A DNA stretch of 64,000 nt, from assembly GCA_005784505.1 (NCBI GenBank), contig VCAZ01000037.1, positions 1,331,856-1,395,855 on the forward strand. Direction: 5' to 3'. The DNA is from Bagarius yarrelli (Eukaryota; Chordata; Actinopteri; Siluriformes; Sisoridae). The notes under the pieces were generated by a model. It was not told the origin of the DNA. It ran no database searches and saw only the letters and a list, made by a program, of their open reading frames with translations. The translations under genes were made by a program, and so were the position numbers. Within the stretch, counting starts at the first letter, position 1. Each line of letters begins with the position of its first letter. Of the stretch, positions 27,163-40,600 are shown piece by piece.

Positions 27163-29653
27163 GAGATCCAGCAGAGACACAGGCTGGCAAACTCTATCTC
27201 CTCCTATCTTATTAAACCTGTGCAGAGAATCACCAAGTACCAGCTGCTCCTTAAGGTGGGTGGACCAGACGATGCTACTGTGTGTGTGTGTGTGTGTGTA
27301 TGTGTGTTCAATAATACACACCTCCAACTGGTCTACAAAACACTAATTGCACTAGAATTTTATAAGGATTTACCACAGTTCTCTTTGTGTGTGTGTTTGT
27401 GTGTGTGTAGGAGCTCCTGACCTGTTGTGAAGAGGGCAAAGGTGAGATTAAAGACGGCCTGGAGGTCATGCTCAGCGTACCCAAGAAAGCCAATGATGCC
27501 ATGCACCTCAGCATGCTGGAGGGTCAGTGCAGCACCCACACCCACACACACACACACTTCCACCATCATTTTGTCTTTTCTGATCTGCATCTTTCTCTGT
27601 TGTATTTCTCTATTTCTCTCACTTCTTTCTTTTTATTTCCATCTTGCCCCACTCCTCCTCTTTCAGCTGTTAGATGTTTAAGGGGTTTCTTGCATGTTTT
27701 AAGTCGCCCCACAGCATCTCAACGGGATTCAAATCTGGGCTTTGACTCGGCCATTCCAGGACTCTTCATTTCTTAGTTTTTATCCAGTCCTTGGTGGATT
27801 TACTGGTATGTTTTGGGTCATTGTCATGGTCCAGTTCCGCTTTAACTTTTTTACAAATGGTCTCAGATGTTCCTCAAGCATCCTCTGATCCTCTACATAG
27901 TAGAATTAAAATGAGCTGGCCTGGTCCTGCTGGAGCAAATGTCCCCGAACCAGGACACTTCCACCTTTATGTCTCACAGTTGATATAAGGTTCTTTTCCT
28001 ACACCATGAGGTTCTTTTGAGGTTCTTTTTCCTTTGTCGCAGTTTCCAAATAGTTTTCAGATTCGTCAAAGTATTTTATTCCAGAAGTTCTCTTTAGCAA
28101 ACTTCAGTCTTCCTTTTTGGCCTGCCTGTTTTTCTTAGAGAGCAAACGTTTTCTCCTTGCACACAGACCATAAAAGTTAAACTTAAGTCATGCACTTTTA
28201 CATCAACAGTAGCAAGAGCCTGCGGTAGGTCCCGTGATGACACTTTAGCGGTTTTGGTGATTTCTTTTAGCATCCTGCGATTTGCTCTCGGGGTGAACTT
28301 GCTTAGACAACACAGACCTGGGCATCTTGCCATGTCCTTCACTTGTGGACTATGTTGCGGACAGTGACCTTTTGAGATCTTTTTAAATCCCTTTTCAGAC
28401 TCCTAAGCTGCTACAAACTACTTTCTGAAGGCATCAGGCAGCTCTTTCGATCTTACCATGGTGTTCACTATCACTTCAACAGTCAAGAGCACACCAAACC
28501 AGATGTCTGAGGTTCAAATAGGGCCTCCTTCAGAATGTTCTAATCGTGTACCTGATGTGATACACCTGTGTGTGATTGTAGCTATTTTAAGTAGGAATAA
28601 ATGTTGGGATGTTCTCACCAGAAATTCCTTTTTTTAAAGTAGATTTTTACAGAATGTTTTTTCTTTAGTTTTAATTGTTTAGTTATATCAGTTTATTCTC
28701 TTAGTGTTGCTTTAAATCATTATTAAATATTCATATGTCCAAATATGTTAAAACACACAGGCTTTTATAGGGTGTCCTAATTTTTTCACATGACTGTATA
28801 TCTCCAACTTCCTCTTGTCATTCTTTTTCCTTCTATCTCTCCCTGTCCTATTCTTTTCTTTCTTCATGACTTTTTTACTACTTTTTAAAAACTCCCTGTT
28901 TTTCTCTCTTCCCTTATTTCTATCTGTCTTTCATTATGTTTTTCTCCATACACCATTACACCACCTTGAACTCTCCCCGTCCACTCTCATCATGCTGTAT
29001 CCCTGTTTTGTTCACCTTTTGTTTTTCATCTTTTCAATACATCTTCTAATATTTCTATCTTTTTTTTCTATCATTATTCTGGTCTTTCTTTCTGGTTTCA
29101 TCATCTCTCTCTCTCTCTTTCCTTCTCTTTCAGGTTTCGATGAGAATCTGGAGTCTCAGGGCGAGCTCATCCTGCAGGAATCCTTCCAGGTGTGGGACCC
29201 CAAGACGCTGATCCGCAAGGGTCGAGATCGTCATCTCTTCCTGTTCGAGATGTCGCTAATCTTCAGCAAAGACGTCAAAGACTCCAACGGCAGGAGCAAG
29301 TACCTCTACAAGAGCAAGCTGATGGTACGACCTGCAGTTCCTCACTGTCATTCATCTGTTCATGAATCTATGGGTTAAGAAAAATCATACAGAACAGAAT
29401 CAGGATGAGGAATTTGCATAGGGTTGTGATGATAAGGAATTTTTTTCCAACAGTTAATCTATTGGGGGGGGGGGCACGGTGGCTTAGTGGTTAGCACGGT
29501 TGCCTCACAGCAAGAAGGCCCGGGTTCGATTTTCTGTGTGGAGTTTGTATGTTTTCCCCGTGCTTGTGTGGGTTTACTCCGGGTTCTCCGGTTTCCTCCC
29601 ACAGTCTAAAAACATGTATGTTAGATTGGTTGGTGATTCTAAATTGTCCATAG

Positions 29654-29684
<31 letters not shown>

Positions 29685-31390
29685 GCCCTGTGATGGACTG
29701 GTGACCTGTCCAGGGTGTCCCCCTCCTGTCATTCACCCTTTCAGAGACGGCTGGGATCGACTCCAGCAGATCCCTGTGACCCCGAATTAGGGAATAATCG
29801 AGTATAGAAGATGAATGAATGAATGAATGAACGATAATCTATGGAGCTTAAAATAGGAAATGAAGTTTGAATAGTTGATAAGTTTCATTTAACAAAACAA
29901 AATTCAGTACAAAAAATGACAAGTTGACAAGTTTCAAAACGTATAGCATGTGAGTGCATTGTGGGTAAACTTCCTCATCTACAAGCATGCTGAGTTCCAC
30001 TATCACAATTGGGGGGTTTGTTGTTGGTTAAAGTTTCCCCTCTTTTCCTCGCTTTCCTTCACTTTTACTTAGCTTAAAAACGCTAGGATATAGAGTGATA
30101 ACTGTCCCTTCCCTTCTTTCGCAGTTGTAGCTTCTGTTCTCTTTTGAATCCACCGCATTTGGCAGACGTCCTTATCCAGAGCGACTTACATGTATCTCTT
30201 TTATACAACTGAGCCATTAGGGGTTAAGGGTCTTGCTCAGGGGCCCAGCAGTTGTTGCTTGATGGAGCTGGGAATCAGACCCACAATCTTCAGGTTGGTA
30301 GTCCAACACCTTAACCATGAGCCACCACTTCCCACAGTTCTAGTTAGAATTAGAACTCTCTACCAAAGAGAGTTTTGCTGCTAAGTGGACAGGACAACTT
30401 CACAGCATCAAAGGGACCATGGACGGGGTCATTTGCCGTCAAATCTTGGGTGAGAACCTCCTTCCCTCAGCCAGAGCATTAGAAATGGGTTGTGGATGCG
30501 TGTTCTAGCATGACAATGTTCCAAAACACACGGCCAAGGAGACAAAGGAGTGAATCTGTAATTCTGTCTGTAATTGAAGCTCCGCCCACTGACTCCTCAA
30601 ACCTCTTTTTCCAGGCCAGTTAAGTTTGGATGCAGGTTCTAAGCCATTTTTTAAGTGAAAAAGCACAGCCTGTCAAAAACCAAAAACCAGCCCTGATGGA
30701 AAAGTGTTAGCAATTTAAAACTAATCCCCCTCCCCATTTTTTTTCTTCTTTTCTTTCTTTCTCTCTATTTCTTTCTCTCTCTGTCTTTCTTTCCTAGACC
30801 TCTGAACTGGGAGTGACGGAGCATGTAGAAGGAGATCCATGTAAATTTGCACTCTGGGTCGGACGCACACCTACCTCCGACAACAAGATCGTCCTGAAGG
30901 TGGGCGTCTGCTTTTAGGGGCTGATATGCTAACACTGGAACCCCCTGCTGGTTGACTTTGGCAAAAACCTTTAGGAGTTATCTGTGCAAATCTGTACATC
31001 GTTTTTGTGCTTATGTAACCTACGACTGCGGGTGTCACATATTTAAATGTGAAAGTGTATAGAAACACACACACACACACAAACACACATACACACACTC
31101 TTCGTTAATGTACTCTATAGCCTTAAGTGGTTACATAGAAATCTAGTTCATCACAGCATTAAACGTGTGTGTGTGTGTGTGTGTGTTTGTGTGTGTGTGT
31201 ACATGCAATTTGCACTTACAGGCCTCTAGTATTGAGAATAAGCAGGAGTGGATCAAACGTGTGCGTGAGGTGATTCAGGAACGTACTATTCACCTGCGAG
31301 GGGCTTTAAAAGAACCCATTCACATCCCCAAAAGCACCACAGGAGCCAAACTGAAGGGACGAAGGTACAACTACCTAAAAGACTCTGTTC

Positions 31391-31429
<39 letters not shown>

Positions 31430-31435
31430 CAGACC

Positions 31436-31466
<31 letters not shown>

Positions 31467-31587
31467 CCAGATAAATAGCTAGACAGACAGACAGACCAGA
31501 TAGACTAGATAGATAGATAGATAGACAGACAGAGCAGATAAATAGCTAGATAGACAGACAGACAGACCAGATAGATGGCTAGCTAAT

Positions 31588-31647
<60 letters not shown>

Positions 31648-34600
31648 AAGGTGAGATAGTGAGATAGAAACAGGAAGACAAACAGATGAAATGTACAGAC
31701 ACAAATAGACAGATGGATTGATAGACAGATTTACAAACAGGATTGGACAGGAAACTAGACACAGACAGAGTGTCAAACTGAGAGACAGACATAGAGACAC
31801 ACAGAGAGACAGACAGCGCTTGTATATTTTCACTTTCCCGACTGATGCCTTTTGTTACCACAGAGAAGGGGAGGAGATGGGCAGTCTAGGTGACGTGAGC
31901 AGCCAGCCGGACACAATCTCCATCGCATCCCGCACCTCCCAGAACACCCTGGACAGTGACAAGGTGCGTACTGTGCGCAAGAAAAGAAAAAAATTCAAAT
32001 GTTAAATCTTTTTGGTTTTAAATCTGTTCATATCGTTGTGTTTTTCGTTTGAAAGTTGCTCAGGCTAGCACAACTTCTCGCATTTCAGCACAGCTGGCCA
32101 GATGTTAACATGTGTCACATTTAGTGCAGGAAATATTTATTTTTTTATTTGTGAAAGCACACGTATCTTATTTTTACACCTTCTCGTAATATAATGTGCT
32201 GAAAGGCGACTTTAGTTCCAGTCCCTGTTTTTCGATAGACGTCTACATGCTTGTTTTTATATACCAAGCTAGCGAGCTAAGCACCTGGAGTTCCTCCTCA
32301 CAGCACAGACGTTCTTCCACCCACTCTCTGGCTCAGATCGCCTCTCCCACAGACTTGTTTTTGTCACCCAATCGCCATCGCAAACCTTCTATCCAGCACA
32401 CACACACACACACACACACACATAGGCACACTCAGTCCCCTCTGGGCACAAACTTAATTAAATGCACACCTTGACACACACATAAGTAATCTAGCGCTTG
32501 GCAGTTTTGCTTGCCACTGTGGTAGGTTATTCCCTACACACACACACACACACACACATATATACACCTATAAACAATTACAATAAGCAAACACATAGTT
32601 GCACATTTACACATTTATATAAAGTGTCTCAGAAATATATATAAGGATTCACTGACTGAATCACTGAGTCAAATAGGACTCGCAAAATGCAAATATTTTG
32701 TCTTCAAGCGTTAAAAAAAGAAGAAATTTTGACTGATTTGTACAGTAAATCTTGTTTGTAAAAAAAAACAATTTAGCCATTTAAACTCTGATTCTGAATC
32801 CTGATAATGAACAAACTGACTCACTGACTCAGCAAAAGAATCTTTTTTATGGCATTAAAGAATTATATGAAGCATATTCTAACTTAAACAATGAATCATG
32901 TTTATGAACAGAATGATTCGCTAACTCAAGCACCGACGCTTGTTGATTGAACAAAAATATTAAATAATTCTTAAATTTTGTGAACAATATACTGACCCAA
33001 ACAGTTTCTTATGATTATAAATATCATGATCCAGTCATTTTTGTTTGATTCATGTTTATGAGCAAAATGATTCACTGAACTGGACAAAGATTCTTGTTCA
33101 TAAATAAAGCAATTTACTGATTCCCACTAAAGCTTTTTTTTTAACAAATTGATTCACTAATTAAACATAGATTCTTGATCACAGACAAAGTGATTCGGTG
33201 ACTCAGACACTGAAGCTTGTTTGTGAACCAAGCAATTCAGTCAATTAAACTTTGATTCTTATTTCTAAACAGAAGTATTTACTTACTCCTGATAATACTT
33301 AATCCTGATAATGAACAAACTGAATCACTGACTCAGCAAAATATTGTTCATGGCCTAAAAGAATCACCTGTTTATGAAAAGTATATACTAACCAAACAAT
33401 AAATCATGTTTGTGGAAAAAAATGATTCACTGATTAAACATAGATTCTTGATTACAGACAAAGTGATTCACTGACTTAAACACAGATATTTGTTCATAGA
33501 GTGATTCGGTGACTCAGACCATGAACCACCTTCAGTGTCTGAGTCACCGAATCATGATTAAATAAATTAAATACAAATTTTTGCTTATAAACTGATTCTA
33601 AATTGATTCCCTGACCAAAACACTGAATTCATCTCATGATGAACCAATCATAAACCCAATATGTGTTTAATCAATGAATCTTTTTGTTTATAAAAAAAAG
33701 CTTTAGTCGTTGAGTCACCGTATCACTTTATTTACGAACAAAAATCAGTGTTTAGGTCAGCAAATGATTTTGGTAATAAGCAAGCTTAAGTGTCTGAGTC
33801 AGTGAATCGCTTTATCTATGAACAGACAAAATGAAATGCAATAAATGAATCAAGCTTAAATAACTCGTTACAAATATCAAAGACGATCATGTAACAAAAG
33901 ACTCCTTTTCCATGATACACACATTCCACACATTATTATTACTTTATTAAAAGTAAAAGTCAGTCTGTAGGACTTTATCTGCCATTCTCTTTTATTTATA
34001 TATTTTTCCATCTATAGAAATAATTTTAGCTATTTTACACAGACGCACATTATCAGTACTACTCTTGGCGAAGTGGAAAGGTCAGGGCTGGATGTCTGTA
34101 TCACCCATGCACAGATTTAATTAGTCTCCCTCTCCTTTAAATGGCTCTACCGTCTCAGCAAGTGTGTGTGATGCTGTCGCGAGGCGACTCTGAGAAGTGT
34201 CATCAGCCTACTGAAGGACCAGGCGGCAAATGCAGATGACTGAGCGGAACGCAGTGTTCCTTTCGCATTTTGCTTTCCGCCTCTGTGTGTAGGGATTATA
34301 AGGGTTGATTCTGTTATCATACAACATGATATTGATATTATACAAGCTTTGATTTGTTTGTGGATCACAAAAGGTGAAGGGATGGAGTGTAAAAGCTCAG
34401 CGTCTGTGGCACACCTCCTCTGCTCGTTGGCTGTGCCACACTACCAGAGGGTATGTGACTGACTTGTTGTACTTTAAATCAGCTTGACTTATAAAAGGTT
34501 GCTAATCGGTAGCTGCTAGATGCTATAATGTATATGCTCCTGTGTAATAATGTGTAGTTAAACATATCTTAGGATTTTAAAAGATCTTCAGTGAATAATG

Positions 34601-37600
34601 CATCAAAAGTCATATTTACACAAGCTTCCTGCTGATCAAAACTGGTCCTATGCACTTCATGGTCAGATGTATGCTTGCTTCTAAGACATCAACCAAACCT
34701 TAATATATGTATCTTTTGACTTCTATTCATCTGAAAAAACCTGGTGAACCTACTGAGTGCAAGTAGGAATACAGTGTGCATGACATTCCAGTCCACCAAG
34801 AGATATTATATGGTAGCCCATGCAGCTACCTACCTACCTACTTACATGCAGAAGATTAGAGAATCCAAAGAAGCCGGAGATTAGGACTGAACTGGGATCA
34901 CCTGGATCATTTTGTCTCATTAGATGTATCTCGCTGTCTTCCATAGCTTTCTGGTGGTTGCGAGTTGACGGTGGTCATCCACGACTTTGTAGCCAGTAAT
35001 GGTGCAGAGCTGAGTGTGAAGCGAGGTCAGACCGTGGAGGTGCTGGAGAGGTCCCAGGACAAACCCGATTGGTGCCTGGTGCGCACTACTGACCGCTCAC
35101 CCGCCTTGGAAGGCTTGGTACCCGGCGCTATGCTCTGCATTGCCCACTCTCGCAGCAGCATGGAAATGGAGGGGATCTTCAACCATAAGGGTAAGACACA
35201 CATTTTTTACTCTTAGTTGTTGGGATGGATTGCAGGTAACACATAGGTTCTTGTTGTATTAGCCTGTTGTATTAGCCTTAAAGTACTTCAGATCTTCGTA
35301 GTATACACACTTTATTTGCAATGGCTTTATGGAATAGAAAACTAGCAGTCACACTAGCTTCTCATCCTGACTCAGTTTAGCTATGGTTGATGTTTTATGC
35401 CTTTGACCCTAGGATGACTTTTGTGAGGTCATCATTTCTTTAGCCTGAGGGGCTTTCCACACAGGCAGGTTTAAACTGGTGTAGAAGGGTTCCTGCTGTT
35501 TCAGCGATGACTCAGTATGCCAGCCTGTAGTTGCCTGATCAATCTGTTCATTCAGTCTGAGTTTAAATTATGAGAATTTTGGTGTTTTTAATACATCCAT
35601 GATTTTATATATGTCTTATTTGCTAGACAGTCGATTTGATAGCAAAAACACATGACCCAGCTGGACTTGGATACTGTTTATTTTTCCCTGCATGCAACAG
35701 GTGGGGTGGCTACATTTCTACATTATTTGTTTTATCTATATCGGCACTTGAGGGTTAAGGGCCTTTCTCAAGGGCCGAGTAGTGGTAGACTGGTGGTCCT
35801 GAGAAACTAACCCCTAATCTTCTGTTCAGCAGTCCAGCACCATAACTACTAACAGGGCCACAGGCATGGGCAAGGGGTGTTCCCAAACGTCTGTCCTGTC
35901 CCACCCAATCAAAATTTGGTAAAGACGGCGGTATACAAATACGATTTTCTTTCTTTTGTATGATTTGTGATTTCACAAAAGTAACAAAAACATTTTTATT
36001 ATAGCAAGAAATCTCCAAACTCCAAACCTCTACACTACAACCGCAACTGTGCAACATACATCATCTGGAGCAGTTCAGAATCAATATTTATCTTAATATT
36101 AATATAACATTACAAAAACATTAAACATTTATTGAAATATATAATACATTTAAAGGCTGTAAGTCAGTGTTACCGGTCAAAGGAGCTGGTCTAGATAAGC
36201 TAGTTATCTTCAGGGTTAGCGGAATTCACATTAGCCTCCTGACGCAGTAATGCATTTTAATGAGGATTTACTCACTAACATCACTGATACACAGAGAACC
36301 GTGAATCTGTGATTATTTTAGGTGATGCTAAAGGAATAAAACTATGGGCTTACCCCTAAATTTGGTATTTGGCAGATACCTTTATCAAGAGTGACTTAAA
36401 TTTATTTATTTTTTTTGTCCCAACTAAGCAGGGTTTTGGGGCTTACCAAAAAATCAATAAAAAATACCCCAAGGGAAGGTAACAAGAGGCCACAAAATCC
36501 ACATAAAAGCACATGAAATAAATTTGTAGCCACAAGAAAGATAAAAATAGTTATCACAGCATACCCAAATAATCAGTGAAGTTCTGTAGGGTCAAGTTTT
36601 CAAACTTGGATATAATTTACTTTTAGAAATATCACAGGAGTTAAATACAGCAAAGAACTTGTGGAATCTCAAGTATTAGTTGGCCCTGAAAGCTGCCCGT
36701 ACCTTGCCTGCATAATTAACAACCAGCCTACAACCCTAAAAGTACGGTACACAAATCATGTTTAAATTATCCTTCCTGCAGTCACAGAATAGGAAAACTA
36801 GGTTTGCCCTGGTTCAGGTTCATCTTCAACAGACTGTGTATCTTTTTACAGCAGTCATGAAAAAGGTCACAGATTTTTTAGCAAGGGACATTAAGTATTT
36901 ATTGTATAGAATGACAAAGATCTGGAATATCACAACTGGGGTGGGGCATGGTATAATTCATGCTAGTTTCTTTGTGGAACCCAAAGCAAGTCCTTCCCTG
37001 AATCTTGATGATCTTGGTGCTAGAATGAGTGGCAAAGGAGCCTTGTGTGTCTTCATTGAGCAACAGGAAGAAGCCGTTCTGGCCACAGCCCAGGCACAGG
37101 AACCAGCCAAACACACCCTTCAACAGGGGGACCTTTGTACTCCTCCCTATGCCATTGCTACATCCCTGCACTGATCGGCTTTTATTTATCAGAGAAGCAC
37201 TTGTCTGTTAAGGTAAAATGCTCCTGTGACCTGATATTACCCAAATTAGTCACTTTTACTTTAGTCCAGTGTTAGAAACCTGCCACTTTGCTAAGTTTCC
37301 TCATTCACACAGTGTTTAGAAGATTTGTAACTCAACCTTTTTTTGTTGAAGTCGTTTGAGAATGTTGCTAAAATAAAGTTTCTATGAAATAATCCTTTCA
37401 TTCAAACATCACTCACTGGCTAAAGTAGTGCTTAACAAAGTCATCTGTTTGAACGTTGACCTGGAAATGTTCGCAATCCTTAGAATTTTGAACCTATAGA
37501 ACCTATTTAGGTTGGACAGTCAGCATCCTTAACGCCTTATCACTTAAAACCTAAAGTGGCTATGTGGTTTAAGATAAACCTTCTAGAAGTGTTTATTTCC

Positions 37601-40600
37601 AACCTGTCTGCACAACTGACTCAGCTATCCATGCCATCTGGATCTGAAATATCATAGCTATTTACCCAGGGACGTTTTAGTAGATGGGAACAGTATCTTT
37701 TAGGATGTCCATATCCTTGCCCACAGAGCACTTACTAAAGGTCTCACTAGATAATTTTTAAAAGCTCACGGTGAAGAGACTGTATTGTATGCCCTTTCTC
37801 CTCCGTCTTGCTCCGTTTTCCTCATCAACCTCCTCTTTATCTCTTCCTTTCCCCCTCCCTTCCTTCTTTCCTCCCTCCCTTTCTCTCTCTCACACTCTTT
37901 CTCTATCCGTCCCTCCCTCCCGCCCTCCTTCCTTCAGTCTCTTCACTTAGCACAGCTTTTCACTTTGCTCTCACATTCGCTTCCCTTCCTCCGTTCCGTT
38001 ATGTGCCAGGAGATTTTCAGTTTGTTCGGTAGACACCCATCCCTACTTTGAGCATGGCACACAGTCTGAGCTCACTTTTATCCTTAAGTCCCATGTATCA
38101 TATGAAATCAACGAGTGGACACAATGAAACTTGCAAGGTCTGGCTCCTGGATTTGGGTATGTACCATAGACTCCAATCTCTTTCTCTGTTTGTCATTGGT
38201 GTGCTAAATGATGTTGTTAATATCATTCTGCTTAATTACTAAACAGCATAGGAACCTGCTTAATGTTTGGGGGTTTTTTTTCTAATTTACAAATTCAGCA
38301 CTCTTTTCCCGTTGCCCCACATGGACCAGCCCTGATCTCACCTGTTAGTATTGTGCATTTTGTTTAGCTTGTAGTACCACCTGAGGGTCTATGGTACATT
38401 CTTTGCATTGCTTTCTAGATCTCTGCATATGACAGCATGCTTTTTATATCTAAAGGCAACAAAAACAACGAAATAAATCATCGTCACAGGCGCTTGTTTA
38501 TTCTCGGCTCATGGATTAAGTAAGTAGGTCATCCGTTTTGATGCATGATGATCACACTCGAAACAGGTCTGCCTTTAAAATGTCCAGAGGACATTAAGCA
38601 GACATTGTTGTTTAATTGAAAGACCACCAGGACTTGAAACTGCTCCAGACCTGACCTTCTTTCACACCCCACAGGACAAGAATGTGTCACGATTGTTTCC
38701 CTCATAAATCGAGGTGCAACAGACAGGATGAGTCGCTGTGTCGTGTTAACATGAAGCTTTAAAGCAGGGACTTCAAAGAGGGTCAGTCCTCATCAAAGGA
38801 AACATGCATACCTTCATCCAATTAGCTGGTTAGGTCAAACATAACATTACCAATGGATACATACTCGGTTTTGCATGAGTGCTCGGCTGAATGGGCGGAC
38901 GCCCCCCAACCACCCTGCACTGAACAGGCGTCTCTGTAGAGGTCTCTGTAGAAAGTCTGGATGTCTAGATGCTCATTTTGGTCTATCACATTAAATGCCA
39001 AATTCCTGAAAAAAATGCACCAAACTAGGTAGGATAAACGTTTTATCCGATAAGGAAGTACAATGGAAACACATTTCCCAAATGAATTCCAAAAAAGTTA
39101 GGTGATTTTGGCATTTTTGGACTAACCAGTGGACAAATGCACATGAGTTTAATTCACATCTCGGGATGGAAACATAGCTACTGTGACTGAATTTGCAGCC
39201 AATAATATATATATTTGTTCACATTTAAAACAATTCAGAAACATATCTTAGCCAAAACAACATGCATTTAAGCCAAAACAACAGTAAAAAGTTTTTATTT
39301 TTACCTTGTTGTTGTGTCTGCGTGTAAAAAAATTGTACAATTAAAAAACATTTAGCCTGCATATGTTTCTGCAAATTTGCCAGCCAAGTGTAATTAGTGT
39401 TTAATCACATACCAGCTGTTTAAATGTCTGTGGTTCTCAACCCTTAAACACAGACTAATGAACCTTTTTTTACTGCATGAGTGTGAACAGTGATTAATCG
39501 ATTAAACTAAAGCGACCGGCCATTAATGTTTGTGAGTGGCTTTTTATGCAGTGATGCGCCAGAGACTGATGTAATAATAACCCTAGGATTTCATCATAAT
39601 AATTATAATCCAAGACCTTTATTCAAGCACTATAGCTACTATTCCTAAAAAAATGGACCCACTATACTATTGAGCACATTTCAACTCAATTTTTTATAAT
39701 ATATATTCTAAAAAAGAGAAATGCAAATGAAGTCTCATCATGTTACACAAATTCTTTAAACTCTTTATTAGTATAAAGTGACCTGCAGACAAATGAGTAA
39801 TGTAGTAGTCAAAGAGACAGAGTATTAATCCAATAATTACTTTATCTACATTTGCGTTCACATTTCGGCATTTGGAAGATGCCAAATTTCGGCAGAATTT
39901 TAGGTTTGTTTGTCATATGCTGGATAGATGAGTTGAAATAATGTATGTTAGCTACTAATATCAGTTAAATGTGTTTTATGTTAAGGTGTGGGACTGCTAA
40001 TTAAAAGATTGTGGTATTAATTTCTAATACCAGTGTGGGGCCCCTTACCAAGCCCTTACCCTCAACTGCTCAGATAAATTAAAGTCAGTTTGGATAAGAG
40101 TGTTTGCTAGAAATATAAATGTTTCATTGGAATCACCTTAATTCTAATATAGAGAACAACAAGTGGGTAAGTTATTGTCTGTTTTTTTTTTTTTTTTCTG
40201 TCCTGTGTTGTCTTTCTTTGATTGCAATGCAGCCAGATGTTTTGAACTAGATATAGCCTGGTATGAGATTCCGATGGTATGACAATTTTAGGCTGAAATA
40301 TCACAGATTCCTAGTATCACTGTATTACGGTATTACGATTACTAAAATGTGTTATTTTTAAAATGCCTGGGTAAAAATCAACATTTTTTGAACACAATAT
40401 CTTTTATTTTTAAGAAATATATACTGTAGAACATTTTGGAACCGTAAACATCAAACGGTTGAATAAATAACTGAATGAATGTATTCTTCTTAATTAAATT
40501 CAAACCTGCAGCTCAACAATTATCGGAACATAGATAATTATGTGTAATTATGATTAAACATAAAAGTCAAAATATAAATTATATGATTTAATTGATTTAT

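Larger units (their letters stand above)
31964..34946 (+). other. 3-kb intron with an inverted AP-1-rich degenerate array
   Basis: It contains CA repeats (32397-32422 and 32538-32559) and a degenerate repeat region at 32640-33850. A non-repetitive stretch at 33950-34450 could hold conserved non-coding sequence. I saw no equivalent of the kalirin-7 STYV terminal exon. Confidence 0.65.

Noticed and set aside
31964..34946. Possible kalirin-7-type terminal exon (PDZ-binding STYV end) in the intron before SH3-1
   Set aside because: I looked for a short exon ending in such a motif in phase with SDK and saw none.
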